Source: Scoparia ambigualis (taxonomy: Eukaryota > Arthropoda > Insecta > Lepidoptera > Crambidae). Taken from it: 64,000 nucleotides of DNA. Shown here in pieces: positions 32,630 through 44,023 of this stretch. The translations under genes were made by a program, and so were the position numbers. The stretch spans positions 6,594,501-6,658,500 of the forward strand of contig OY992528.1 in assembly GCA_963921215.1 (NCBI GenBank), read 5' to 3'. Position 1 is the first letter of the stretch; each line of letters opens with the position of its first letter. Under the pieces are notes generated by a model that saw nothing but the letters and a program-made list of their open reading frames with translations, was not told where the DNA came from and did not search any database.

Positions 32630-35600
32630 TATCGGAAAGTTTTCAGTATCGATACTGATTTCCGATACTGGATCTTAGTTTCAGAATTCCGATACTAGTA
32701 TCGGAACTACACACAGTTAAATCAAATTGTTTTATAATTAAAATAAATCAACTTAAAAAAGTCTCTCGCTGCTCACAATCACATAAATCTTAAAACAATT
32801 AAGGGGATCCTGCACGAAATTGTAAAAATTTACGTATTTTTAAGTCACTTGTACTATGCGCTGAATTAGTTAAATACATTAAAAGAAATTACGTAAGTTA
32901 GCCTGATTATTGCATGAGGTCGTTGCCTTGTTGAAATTTGAAACAAATTATATAAACAATAACAAACAATACATAAATCTAATGACTCCTTAAACCATTT
33001 TTCTTCGACAACTTTCTTAATTTTACACATGAAACAATAATTCTTACATGAAAATATTTGTATTGATATTCCGCAGGTCGCCCCCATCCTAAAAAAGTAA
33101 ATTTTAATTTTTAACACAAGCGCGTGATGGTTTTGTACATTTCGCAGAATAAAAACATTGCTCTAATCAAATTACTAGGTCTGAAACTTCAAAGCAGAAT
33201 TGTTCTAATTTTAAATATATATGATTGATTTTGCTTTGAAGTTCATTATGAGACTTATGTCAGTTTTTGCGATCGCGCGGTGCCCTCTTAAATAATATTT
33301 CAATATTAAATGTACCTATATGTATGCAATGCAATGGGCGATTTTCTGACAGCCCAAATTAAAAAGTAAAAATTAGTTCAAAAACACTCGATAGATGTCG
33401 TTTTATGAAAGCTGGGCTACTTATGGGCTGTAATAAATTCTACACTTTTACTTGTCTACCAAAAGAATTAAAAAATAGTATTTACTTACCTATTTATATT
33501 CAGGACATCCAGAACCTATTTCTATTTTGGAAAAGAATAAATATTACTCAGCCATACACGTGCTCTTCATGAACCCGCCTTTTACTAAGCGCCATACTAA
33601 TCTATGCTAAGCGCCATCTATGAAGTCATTTACGAACCAATTTCTTTTTTTTTTTGATCTCGGAAAATCGCCCATTGACTAGCTAGCACTGTCATGTCTT
33701 CAAAATAAATGGAAAAAATATCTTACCTAAGTACTTAGGTACCTACTTAATTTAATAATTATTATTTTTCTTAAATAGTAATATAATTTAACGATACGAA
33801 CAATATTTAACAATACGAAATAAAGTCTTATTTTCAAATCAGCCTACTTGACATTTTGGCATTTAGCAAATTAGGTTTAACAAATCACAAGTTTCTCATC
33901 TAGGCAAGGCACTGTAAAGGCCCAAACCTGCCAATGCTCAGGAAGAAGTACAATGCCGCCTCAAGATCCAACGAAAGAGCAATCGCCAAGGCTAAAGTTG
34001 ACCACATCAGCAAAATTGGTGATGGTTTGACCAAGTATCCCTCCGGATCACGTGCCTTCTGGTCACTCGCCAAGGCGGCTGAAAACAACTTTTGTCGGTC
34101 CAGCCTCCCTCCACTGCGTACATCTGAAATTGATTTGGCCCATAGTGCAAAAGAGAAAAGCCGACCTTTTGGGAAGGCTCTTCGCCTCAAACTCGACCTT
34201 GGATGACAAGAGAACTATGCCACCAAACATCCTGCGGCAAAAAAGTTCTATGCCGGAGATTCGATTTAGACAAAAGGCAATAAAACGTGAACTCTCCGCC
34301 TTGGATATCTGAAAGTCGAGTAGGCCCGACGGTGTACCTGCAGTAGTACTGAAAATGTGCGCTCCCGAGTTGACACCAGTAATAGCACGCCTATGTCGAT
34401 TGTCCTACCAAGTTCATAGTGTTCCGCCTTCGTGGAAGTTAATTCTTCTGCACCCGATTCCTAAAAAAGGAGATCGATCAGACCCTTCGAACTGCAGGCC
34501 CATAGCAGTCACATCCCTCCTCTCAAAGGCCATGGAGCGCATCATTAACAAGCAGCTCCAAGGATATCTCGAGCATCACCAGTTGATTTCCGACGGCTTC
34601 CGTCATGGGCGGTCAACGGGTGATCTTCTGGTATATCACACACACCGTTGGGCAGAGGCCATAGAGAGTCGAGTTGAAGCTCTAGCGGTTAGCTTAGACA
34701 TTGCAAAGGCATTCGATAGGGTCTGGCACAGAGCACTTCTCGCGAAGTTACCAGCATACATACGGAATACCCGAGGGACTATGTAAATGGGTCGCTAACT
34801 TTCTTTGTGGGCGCAGCATTAAGGTCGCTGTCGACGGTTGCTGCTCTAATATCATGCCTATAAATGCTGGCGTTCCTCAGGGCTCGGTTCTGTCTCCCAC
34901 GCTGTTTCTGCTGCATATCAATGATATGGCTAACATTGATGCATACTGCATTGCAATGCGGATGAAAGTACGGGAGATGCCCTGTACATCGGAAGACCTA
35001 ATATGCCTCAGACTTTCACACAGAAGAATCGGCTGAAACTTGTGTCCAAAGTTGAGAACTCCCTGGAACGGGTCTCAAAATGAGGTGAATCAAACTTAGT
35101 TTAGTTCAACCACTCCAAGACACAGGTTTGTGTGTTCACCGCCAAAAAGGATCCATTTGTCGTAGCACCACTGTTCCAGAGCACTCCACTTAACATCTCA
35201 AGCAGCATAGGGATCCTTGGTGTTGACATATCAAGTAATGTACAGTTCCGCAAGTATCTAGAGGATAAAGCGAAGATGGCATCCAAGAAATTAGGAGTTC
35301 TTGGGAAAGCGAGACGGTACTTCACGTCTAACCAGCTTTTACAGTTGTACAAAATCCAAGTTAGACCTCACATGGAGTACTGTTCTCATCAATCTCAAGG
35401 AAGAGACGGTTACGCTTTATTTGTCTTACTTCGACTTTTATCTAACACTTCGAACTGTCAAATCGTAATACAATTATCTATATGATTACGAATAAAAAGT
35501 TAAAGTATAGTTCTGCTGTTTCCGATATTACGATACTGGACCACTCAGTATCGGAACTGTAGTATCGGATCTAGTGGTCTGAGATTCCGATACTACGACT

Positions 35601-35640
35601 ACGATACTACGACATTTCGATATTCATGCATACTACCCAA
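32630..35640. repeat. Region bounded by inverted CGATAC-rich repeats
   Basis: Both ends (32625-32720 and about 35515-35635) hold many TCCGATACT/AGTATCGG words in opposing orientation, with outer motifs GGGCATGTAATATCGG and its loose reverse partner GATATTCATGCATACTACCC. This may be an old hAT-like element that brought in or captured the LINE fragment. The interior 32721-33887 has no gene; a small imperfect hairpin lies at about 33177-33255. Confidence 0.4.
33888..35400 (+). pseudogene. Jockey-group LINE ORF2 fragment
   Basis: The fragment starts in the linker before the RT (AKVDHISKIGDGLTKYPSGS). The RT follows across several frames: SWKLILLHPIPKKGDRSDPS, SLDIAKAFDRVWH and NAGVPQGSVLSPTLF. 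The catalytic YADD region is mutated beyond recognition near 34950, and the thumb appears at 35132-35400 (LGVDISSNVQFRKYLEDKAK). The endonuclease half is missing, as usual for 5'-truncated LINE copies. At least four frame shifts or stops are present. It lies inside the CGATAC-bounded region. Confidence 0.85.
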
Positions 35641-36352
35641 CCCACCAATATAATTGGTATTTAGTCTTCGTTCAACAAAGGTATTAGTAATAAGGTTACA
35701 AAAATTAAATGAGGTTGTTGCTCTATCTATAAATTAATGTTTGCATAAAAATGTTGAATTAAAGGTCAATTGGCTAAACAATAAAATATGAAATAAGTCG
35801 GAAATGGTAGTTGATTTAACGATAATTATCCAATAGTTCTTTTTATTATGATAATTTGTAAATATTTTATTTATACAAAATAAATTTTCGATTTTTTTTA
35901 TCTGTGGATTACAAGAACCGAAATACGGGCGGCCATGATTGAGCTTCATATGACGTCACATTTCACAAAATTATCAAAAACTATCTGTTAGGTTTCAAGA
36001 TAGATTTCTATATTTATTGAAATGTGACGTCACTGAGCAATATGCCTCGTGACCAACCGTTTTCGCACAAAATTTGGAATGAATATGGAAAAAATATGTT
36101 TTTTAAAAATTAAATAAAGCTTTTTCAAGAAAGAAAATATTGTACGGGCTATAAAATAAGCGTTTGTAATTTTTTTCGAAAACTGTCAAGTAGCCAACTT
36201 TGATTTTATACATGTCTAGATAGAGCCTAGCCGTAAAAAAACGTAGATAAATTTATAGGCCAAAATTGGCCTATCGCGCAATCCTGGCGGTCAGTGTCAT
36301 TGTGCCGTCAAGCAGTGTTTACCTCTCGCGTTTCGGTGAAATTGTTCGCAAA
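35641..36352. other. No gene; one short inverted pair
   Basis: ATGACGTCACATTTCA near 35950 is matched by GAAATGTGACGTCACT near 36020, making an imperfect stem around a ~55-bp loop. The rest is A+T rich. Confidence 0.35.
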
Positions 36353-36428
36353 ATGACCGTTTGCTCAGTGAAATTCTGTCGAAACTACAAAAGAATTTTT
36401 TTTCGAATAGGAAAGTCACGTTTCATCT
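36353..36428 (+). pseudogene. THAP zinc-finger first exon
   Basis: Starting at the ATG the frame reads MTVCSVKFCRNYKR, matching the start of THAP domains (Met, then Cys-x4-Cys, Asn). A shifted frame at the end reads KVTFH before a GTAAGT donor, also as in THAP exon 1, so a one- or two-base slip in the T-run near 36400 is likely. No convincing second exon was found within the next 3 kb. It could be the stump of another P-like element or of a host THAP gene. Confidence 0.5.
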
Positions 36429-36737
36429 GTAAGTATCGATAAATTTTAATGAAAATTTAAAGTTTTACAATAGTAACGGCCATGTATGCGTAGTGTTGCT
36501 GGTATCAAAATGTAGAATTCCCATTATTGGTGGCAGAATATAAAAGGAGGTTTAAATATAATAAGTATGATAAAAAATACGCAGTCTGTAAGTTAGTATT
36601 TATACATGGTCTTGTTGTAAATAAAGTAAATACATTAAATATAATTATTATTGGAACGCATTCAAAGATTTTCTTTTTTTAAAACTGATGTCTGATTTAT
36701 AAGAGCGTGAATAAATGTCACGGTTCCTATTCAATGC

Positions 36738-36911
36738 CGAATGTTTGTAAACATATTACTGTTATTTGTGGAAATGTCTAGTTTCACTAGGATTTTTACT
36801 GTTTTTTGAAAGAAAGACACAATAGTTATCTGTTTTCTTGTGAATGTCTCTCAAATAAAAGTAAAATCCTACTGCAACTAGGTATAACAGTAATCTGTTT
36901 ACAAACATTCG
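36738..36911. repeat. 174-bp MITE-like hairpin
   Basis: CGAATGTTTGTAAACATATT at the left is matched by the reverse complement of GTTTACAAACATTCG at the right, with further inner pairing (TTACTGTTAT/ATAACAGTAA; AGGATTTTTAC/GTAAAATCCT). There is no clear target duplication. Confidence 0.65.
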
Positions 36912-37139
36912 TCATCGAATTTGGCTGGATTATAGGTTCCGTTCTAAAAAAGAAAAAATATAATTACCTACTGTAATATTTTATAATACTATTATTATAA
37001 ATTTTTATTGTGGTATGGTATCGTATCGATATTTGAAACGAATAAAAAAAATATTATGTTTGAAATGGAATGTACGTAAGTATTTATGTAAGAAGTGTGT
37101 GTTTAAGTATATGTATGTAGGGGATGGTAGTATGTATGC

Positions 37140-37440
37140 TTTAGAGCTCGATGGCGCATCGGCTAGCACGTTCGGCTTGCGATCTTGCCCGCTAAGCAAC
37201 TTTCGCAATGCCGGGTCACTGGATGGGTGACCAAATTTAAAACATCTCGGGCTCCTCCGTGCTTCGAAAGGCACGTTAAGCCGTTAGTCCCGTTTGTTGT
37301 CGTAAGATGACAGTTGTTAAAACCCACCAACAAGCATTGGGCCAGTGTGGTGGGTTATGGCCCAATATCCCCACGTGCTATCTCCACGTGGGAAGCCTGC
37401 GCCCAGCAGTGGAACGTTTATAGGCTGATGATGATGATGT
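37140..37440 (+). repeat. Composite SINE with tRNA-like, 5S-like and GAT-tail parts
   Basis: The head TGGCGCATCGGCTAGCACG resembles a tRNA A box. It is followed by CTAAGCAACTTTCGC and CTGGATGGGTGACC, which match the 5S rRNA box A/C region. The body contains CACGTTAAGCCGTTAGTCCC, and the tail CAGTGGAACGTTTATAGGC ends in GATGATGATGATG. The tail is shared with 3070-3185. The element should be transcribed by Pol III and mobilised by a LINE with the same tail. Confidence 0.75.
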
Positions 37441-39030
37441 CGATGTTTGAGAAAGTGCGGGTGTATGTTTGTGCCCCTAAAAGGTCAATATTTTTTGTCT
37501 CATGTAAACTATTGGACACGGATATTGATGAGCAGTCATCACATTATGTAACCTTTACAACTGTTCAACCACATAGCAAACATTTTAATTTTCATATTTC
37601 CAACTGATCCGGTAGAAAGAAGTCGTTGTCGAAATATTTAACTATAAGGTTTCAACATAATAAGAAATTAGAGAACATGAAAAATGATGTAACATCCAAA
37701 CGAAAGTTATTTAAGAAACAAATACAAAGAGAACGCCATTAATTGTTTTGATTTTAATTTAAAATATTTAAATTTCTAATTTTAAACCTAATATACGAAA
37801 TACGATAGACATACCTAATTTAAAAAGTTATGCTATACTATGAATCATTTTAAAATTTTATTCTGCATAAATATTTTTTCCCTATTTTATTGGAAATTAG
37901 GCATTCGCTGGCAACCATTCGCGCTAGTGTCAGTCATACGCGGCTGTCAAATTCAATACAAAAACCGGACGGATTTTGACAAGCGTTTGTACCGCGATGC
38001 TCATGTCATGACATGTATATAGTCAAAGGTAGCCAATTGCAATGTAGTGAAACACTATCACCACTCCACAGCCACAACAAATTTTAACTACCTAGATATT
38101 TCAAAATATAATATTCAAATGTTGATAATTATTACATTCCTTCTGAAATCCTATTATTATTGGGAGCCGATTGATATTTATTACTTTAATTCTTTGTTAA
38201 TAATTATATTAAACTTTTAAATGGTCCAGTATTACAAAATACTGTATTTGGTTATATGGTTGCTGGTAATAATTATATTAAATAATAATAGTTTATGTTC
38301 TATCTAATTTTATAATTTGTCATGAAACGAACCAAGCAACTCCAGCGAAGGAGTATGGCCAGTTCACTTCCATAATGTAGATTCGATTAGATAGAGCTCT
38401 GTGTAGATTTATTGGAAATTAATTTACTTATTTATATTTTTATGATTGTTGTTCATTTATTGTTTTTGAGATTTTATTGTATGTTTTTAAATAAAGGTCT
38501 GAGACTAAGCTATAATTTAATTAAAAGGAATATTGTTTTAACACTTACTTATACCTATTTTAGATTATTTAGGTATGTTTTGGTACCATTTTGTGATGTC
38601 AGCGACTTCTTTTGTTCAGGCCGTTAGGTATTCTTTTTATTGTTATTTTTTTATTTTGGCGTACCTACATATTTGGTTTATTGTCATCCTGTCCGCCCAA
38701 CTATGTTCAGTACAACATGAGCATGAATACTTCGTTACTAATTTATAGCAGCTTTGTATTTTTTATACTTGCAATATTACACATTTATTATTCTTATTGT
38801 TAAGTGTGGCATCACCGTACTTTATTTCTTTTTCTTGACCGTGTCGTCTAGCAAGTAAGACTGTTAATATTTGTAACAAGTTTTATTAATTAGTAAAAAA
38901 AATATATTTTACAATTGTAACTATATCTAGTTACTTGTTTTATTACAAATACTAGCCTTTTCTTATTTGATTAGAGTGCGACTAAACTGTATTTCCTTTT
39001 TGTTTCAGGCCATCGGCTGTGCTGTAATTA
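37441..39030. other. No gene recognised
   Basis: A+T-rich DNA. The open frames near 37314-37607, 37840-38022 and 38412-38803 are hydrophobic or low complexity and overlap repeats; none shows a domain. Confidence 0.3.
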
Positions 39031-39204
39031 ATGATCGAAATACTCAGAAATGTATCCAGTATGGCGCTCGAGGAATCGTTAGCTGATCTAGAAATGTTTT
39101 GTTTTGCGGCAGACCTGTCCCCCATAGACAAGTGGCAAACGCACCATGTCTATTCCCGAGCGTTAGTCAATAGTAAATTGGTAGACAAGTTTACAGATAC
39201 GTAG
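39031..39204 (+). CDS. Possible 57-residue exon/ORF, unknown
   Basis: An uninterrupted frame begins MIEILRNVSSMALEESL and ends KLVDKFTDT. It lies 24 bp after a strong splice-acceptor-like TTTTTGTTTCAG. Composition is balanced and unlike the A+T-driven chance frames nearby, so it may be a coding exon of a host gene. No known domain is recognised; a chance ORF remains quite possible. Confidence 0.25.
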   Translation: MIEILRNVSSMALEESLADLEMFCFAADLSPIDKWQTHHVYSRALVNSKLVDKFTDT

Positions 39205-39971
39205 GTACTTATACCTACTGTTTTTTTATTTAATTAACTAGTCTCTAGATGTCACCCTTCGCCTATAAAAATGTCTCTACATCTTCACTGGTTATGGTGA
39301 TAGAGAATGCCTTAAACTAACTCGTTTGTCGTATTTAAAAAGCGACTGGGCAAGCACGTAATTTTAAATTGTTAAAATTATTTGTTTCTTCTAATTAATT
39401 AGTATGACAACGAATGTATATGAAGACATCTAATGGGAAAAAAAGACTATTTTAAAATATTATTATTTTATTTCAGACAAAGAAGTCCATAGAAGTTATG
39501 TATTTATTTGTTTTTATATTTATGTTCTCATGTAAGTGATGTAAAATATGTCTTCATGAGAATAAATGTCTTTAAATCTTAAACCATACGGCATAACATC
39601 CGCCATTTGCTGTACTGTAGGCAATAACGTTTAAATAAATAATTACTTGGCGAGTGCTAACTCTAGTCGATTAGGTAAGTAAGTACTACCTCAAAATATA
39701 TTTAGTTGAAAAAATAATAAATAAATGAAGAATGTTGTTTCATAAATTAGATCTTTCATGTTTTAAAATTACCAATATAGCGTTGGCTCAATGATGAGCG
39801 TTTACATACGTTTCATGCATTTAACATTCTATTCCAGAAGACATTCTGCCACTTGTCCGACACCTTGCTCATTCGTTTTAATTTTTTATTGTGGCTGGCT
39901 GCAGCTTTCACAGTCTGTTATTAACCCATTATAGACTGAGTTTTTATGAAGTGTCAGATTTTCGTTTTCTT
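39205..39971. other. No gene recognised
   Basis: A+T-rich sequence without visible repeats or domains. Confidence 0.3.
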
Positions 39972-40677
39972 TTAACCTTTTGAGCGCCAAAGTCGTCTAT
40001 ATATGACCAGCACTTGCGGGCCCTGTGCGCCAACGACATCTATAGTTGACAAAAAACCCGGCTTACAAAAATATTAAATAAATGTGTTGGAAAACTATTA
40101 CTGGTATTTTTTTTCTACATTCGGCAATAAAGAATATCCCTGCAACATATGAGTATAAAAACAAGTCTCTTAGAGCCATAAGAACTGAGAAATATTGAAC
40201 TATAAAACATGGAGTTTTATATAAGCAAATACTATGTCCAACACGCCAAAGTCGTCTACGCTTGACCGCTAGTGCTGTACTGCGGAAGGTAGTTTTATCG
40301 TAAATTACCTATTCAAAATTCAACTAAAACGTGTTATTTTATTTTATTATTATTGTTATTTTAATAAAATGAATTGTAAGAAAACTAACACTACCATAGC
40401 GTACCGTAGCTCAGCTACATGAATAAAGAATCGTCAAATCAACTTCACCTAATAAATCCAATATGGCAACTCTGGCGCATCCCTAGCGCGTCATCAATAA
40501 TCAGTTCTCTGGGCGCCGTGGTCACGGATAGACGATAGCCTGATGACGTCATAAGCGCATAGTGAGGAACGTAGTGCAGTGCAACATGAGCGATTCAATT
40601 GAACTTCTTCGCATTTTGGAAGGCGTCGATGATGACGACGAATTTTCGGAATCTGATTCAATTATTGAGATTTAGAG
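39972..40677 (+). mobile_element. piggyBac-like element 5' end with first exon
   Basis: TTAA (39972-39975) is followed by CCTTTTGAGCGCCAAAGTCG. Related words GCGCCAACGACATCTATAG (40030) and ACGCCAAAGTCGTCTACGC (40241) form subterminal repeats. A short exon at 40586-40677 encodes MSDSIELLRILEGVDDDDEF and an acidic Ser/Asp end, like piggyBac N-termini. It has an in-frame TAG just before a GTAAGT donor. The catalytic part and the other end are not found; 40881 onward is another insertion. Confidence 0.6.
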
Positions 40678-41024
40678 GTAAGTAATTAATTCTTAATAAA
40701 TTAAACTTTATTTCTGTTATTATACTTATAATATACTAGACTTTAAATATATTATTATTTATGTTAAAAATTGTTTTATTAGATTTTGTTTAATTGTATC
40801 TAATGTAAGTAATTATAATTAATATTCAAAACAAAATAACTCCTTGCAACTCTTGTAAGCCTAGGTTATTTCGCTAATTAGAGTGTAATACGTAATATCG
40901 ACGCTCGAAATCGCGACACAAAATAGGATTTTTTTATGTAATCGTTTTATGCGAATTAATGGAAGATGCTTATACAATTTTTATCTATTTTTACACTATA
41001 CATCACTCGTACGTACATAGAAAT

Positions 41025-41397
41025 CTGGAGTTTTCGATCGTGAAAGTTAAGTAATGTTCGCCGAGGTCGCCAAGAGGATGGGTGACCGTAGGTTCATAAA
41101 ATCACGAGGTTTTCGATCGCGAAAGTTAAGCAATGTTCGCCAAGGTCGTCAAGGGGATGGGTGACCGTAAGTTCATATAATCACGAGGTTTTCGATCGCG
41201 AAAGTTAAGCAATGTTTGCCGAGGTCGTCAAGGGGATGGGTGACCGTAGGTTCATAAAATCTCGAGGTTTTCGATCGCGAAAGTTAAGCAATGTTCGCCG
41301 AGGTCGCCAAAGGGATGGGTGACCGTAGGTTCATAAAATCTCGAGGTTTTCGATCGCGAAAGTTAAACATTGTTCGCCGAGGTCGCTGACTGGTCAC
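41025..41397 (+). repeat. Second 79-bp 5S-derived array, five units
   Basis: The TTCGCCGAGG-type word recurs at 41057, 41136, 41215, 41294 and 41373, again a 79-bp period. Units share AAGTTAAGCAATG and GGATGGGTGACCG with the array at 30480. The array is interrupted at its 3' end by the hAT element at 41398; its own 3' flank resumes at 43194 (CCATCAATTACTCGACC). Confidence 0.85.
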
Positions 41398-41668
41398 TAG
41401 GGTTCAGAACCGGTACTTTCGAGACCGGGAATTCCCGGTTCTTTTGTCAGTAAAAAGAACCGGGAAATCAAAATTGACTCCCGGTTTTTTCGGTACTTTC
41501 GAGAAATTTTGCGTTGTAAAAGCATTATTTGATTTGAACTCTAAAATAAAATTCTTAGAAAGAGATTGGGAAGTTACATGAAGTTCTTGACATTAAAACT
41601 GTATAAGAGGCTTTATGTCGTCGCGATTCGATATTATTGATGTTGCTATTTTAGAAAATTAGCAAATG

Positions 41669-41868
41669 TCCTACTAATATTATAATCGCGAAAGTTTGTA
41701 AGTATGGATGGATGTTTGTGACTCTTTCACGTAAAAACTTTTGAATGGATTTGGATGAAATTCGGCATACAGATAGTTTATAACCTGGATTAACACATAG
41801 GATACTTTTATCCTGATATTCCCACGGAAACGGGAACCACGTGGGTGAAACCGCGAGTGGCCGCTAGT
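41669..41868 (+). repeat. Helitron-like lepidopteran dispersed repeat
   Basis: The sequence starts TCCTACTAATATTATAA, holds GGATGGATGTTTGTGACTC and GATGAAATTCGGCATACAGA, and ends GCCGCTAGT. The TC start and CTAG end fit Helitron termini. I associate this motif set with a very abundant repeat of moths and butterflies. A related terminal piece (CCGCGGGGAACAGCTAGT) is at 11871-11888. Confidence 0.6.
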
Positions 41869-41929
41869 TGATAATAATTACGTGGTCAAAAATGCACATG
41901 TTAAAAAAAACGATACACAGAATGGTGTC

Positions 41930-42930
41930 TCAGCTTTGCAACTGCGACACTGAATTACTTGCAGAATTTAGAAAATTATTTCCATCAACAAAATGATTAT
42001 AAAAACTCATCAGTATTTAGTCGCCCAAGCAGCAATGAAATGTGCAACGAAATAGTATCGTTGCTAAGCCGCACTAAAACCTCAGTATCTCATGCTCAAC
42101 CCCTACCAACATCAGGTCGGTGAACAGGCGAGAGAATGTGAACAGGATTCTGATTTACAAATCATTGCTTTGTCGAAAGGCGATGAGTTAAATGCTGAGC
42201 TTGCAAAGGCTGTTAGTGATATTTAATAAAATCTTCTGCTCAAGAAAATGAACATTGGAAAGAAGTAAGTAAGGAGTGGAATTCCCTTCCTGCGGATCTG
42301 TTTCCTGACACGTACGTACAACTGGATATTTTCAAGGCAAGCGTGAACAGGCATTATCTAGGCAAGTATGCTACATCCTAGGCCGCATCGCCACTTACTA
42401 TCACGTGAGATCGCTCTCAAATACTTGCCTACAAAGAATAAAAAAAAATTATTTACGAATGTAAGATTTGAAATGGCTCTTTTTGAAAATGAAGGAGATC
42501 GTGGGCGTTACTTGTCTCAGGCATATTACCATTTTTTAGGACTCCGCCAACTAGTGTTAAACCGGAAAGAGTTTTCTCTTCGGCTGGTTTAAGGTTGCTT
42601 CACACATATCAGTGAAGTCACAATTCCGAGACAGTACCGGCACAGTGAAAAATATTCTTTCGTACATTCTCTATGAAGTTTGTCAAAACGAATACGTCCG
42701 TGATTTGCCGGTGGTGGCACTGACACTGAGAGCATTATCACTGACAAGTGGGGATGCGTTCATAGAGAATGTATGAAAAACACTGTGCCGGTACTGTGTT
42801 GTCGGAACTGTGGCTTCACTGATGTGTGAAGCAACCTTTACTGTGCAATTAAATAAGATCTCGTTTGTGTCAATACTAGTCTTGATGCGCTTTTGTTGTT
42901 AAGATCATATTACTCAAAAGAAGATATTTT
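41930..42930 (+). pseudogene. hAT transposase C-terminal remnants
   Basis: Read in several frames, the sequence shows QNLENYF near 41960, REIALKYLPTK near 42405, TPPTSVKPERVFSSAG at 42541-42588 and NTSLDALLLLRSYYSK at 42871-42918. The last two form the conserved hATC dimerisation region. A 246-bp MITE sits exactly between them (42592-42837). Stops and shifts rule out activity. Confidence 0.75.
42592..42837. mobile_element. 246-bp PIF/Harbinger-like MITE
   Basis: Perfect 14-bp or longer terminal repeats AGGTTGCTTCACAC and GTGTGAAGCAACCT are flanked by TTA on both sides (42589-42591, 42838-42840), the duplication used by PIF/Harbinger. Inner pairing (CAGTACCGGCACAGTG with CACTGTGCCGGTACTG) makes a near-complete hairpin. 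Confidence 0.85.
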
Positions 42931-43193
42931 TTGTTAAAACTGTTTAATTTTGTTTGATTCCTTTGTAAAATGTTTTTAGATAATTCTAAGAAACCAATAT
43001 GACTGCTTAATTTTTACAATTTGATTGACAGTAGATAGATAGATATTAACTTAATTACTTATCAAGAAGACTGCAAAAACTACTATGGACCGAAAATACC
43101 GAAATAACCGGGAAATCCCGGTTCTTTGAAGAAAAAGAACCGAAATTCCCGGTTCTCAAAAACAGGGCCGGTTCCGGCAACCCTACTGGTCAC

Positions 43194-44023
43194 CCATCAA
43201 TTACTCGACCTGCGCAAATTTGCTTAACTTTTGTGACTGTAAACAGAACGTCATTCACTGCGTCATCGAGTCTCTTTATGGCATTAGCTATTTTGCGGCA
43301 ACATAACTATTGCGGGTAGATTAATTTTATTTTTACTAAGGGTAGCGGTAGGTACCGTCATCTACTATGGATCATATGCATACAACACGTGTGCACGGTG
43401 ATATAATTTAATTGTAGTTTAATTACAAAGCTAACTAGAAAGTTAACTTTGTAATTTAATAATAAATAAAAAATGAATCACAATAATATTATATTAATAC
43501 ATTATATTATATTGTTTAATAAAATATGTTTGTTTTTATTTATAAAAATATTCTTGTACTGTTTTGCACCGGTTAAAATTGACACTTTCTATGTATGTTT
43601 TTTTTATATCCCATGGTTAATACCAAGTAGTTGTTTGGTATAGATAGATATCATCATGTTTAGATAGATGGCATCGAAATTTGGTTTGTCGCGATTTCGT
43701 GCCGAAGATTGTCGCGCTAATGTGCATCGAGATAGTGTGTTTCTAAATTACGTATTACACTCCGCTAATTACCTACATTTTTAAAGTTTTTGTTTTTGGG
43801 TTTAAAATTTCTAACTAATATCAACTTAAAAATCATAACAAAGGTTTTTCTAAGGCTAGCCGCAATTTTAGTTCGTAACGGTTGCGAAAAAAAGGACGAA
43901 ATCACTATAAAGATGTTTAGGTATCATCTCGAGATCACGCAAGCGGATAATTCTCAATGTGTTTGGTATATTTTTATAATTCAACGATAGTTAAAGTACT
44001 TTCAGGACCAAAACATGGTCCTT
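43194..44023. other. Array flank and A+T-rich DNA, no gene
   Basis: 43194-43255 repeats the 3' flank of the first 5S-like array. The right TIR of the enclosing element ends at about 43762. The remainder to the mariner remnant is featureless. Confidence 0.35.

Larger units (their letters stand above)
41398..43185 (+). mobile_element. hAT element with decayed transposase, inserted in the 5S-like array
   Basis: The ends are TAGGGTTCAGAACCGG and, inverted, TAGGGTTGCCGGAACCGG. CTGGTCAC is duplicated exactly at 41390-41397 and 43186-43193 (8 bp, as for hAT). The inside of both ends repeats ACCGGGAA/TTCCCGGTT. Transposase traces run from about 41930 to 42930. The element contains two further insertions (41669-41868 and 42592-42837). 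Confidence 0.9.
40881..43762. mobile_element. TIR element enclosing the second 5S-like array
   Basis: GAGTGTAATACGTAAT at the left has its reverse complement ATTACGTATTACACTC at the right. A second shared word, CGAAATCGCGACA, lies further in (40906 and, inverted, near 43695). Inside are the 5S-like array and the hAT element that split it. The class is unknown. Confidence 0.55.

Noticed and set aside
37140..37240. Possible true tRNA or 5S rRNA gene
   Set aside because: Only A-box-like and box A/C-like segments are present; no complete cloverleaf or full-length 5S gene can be formed, and the tail is that of a SINE.
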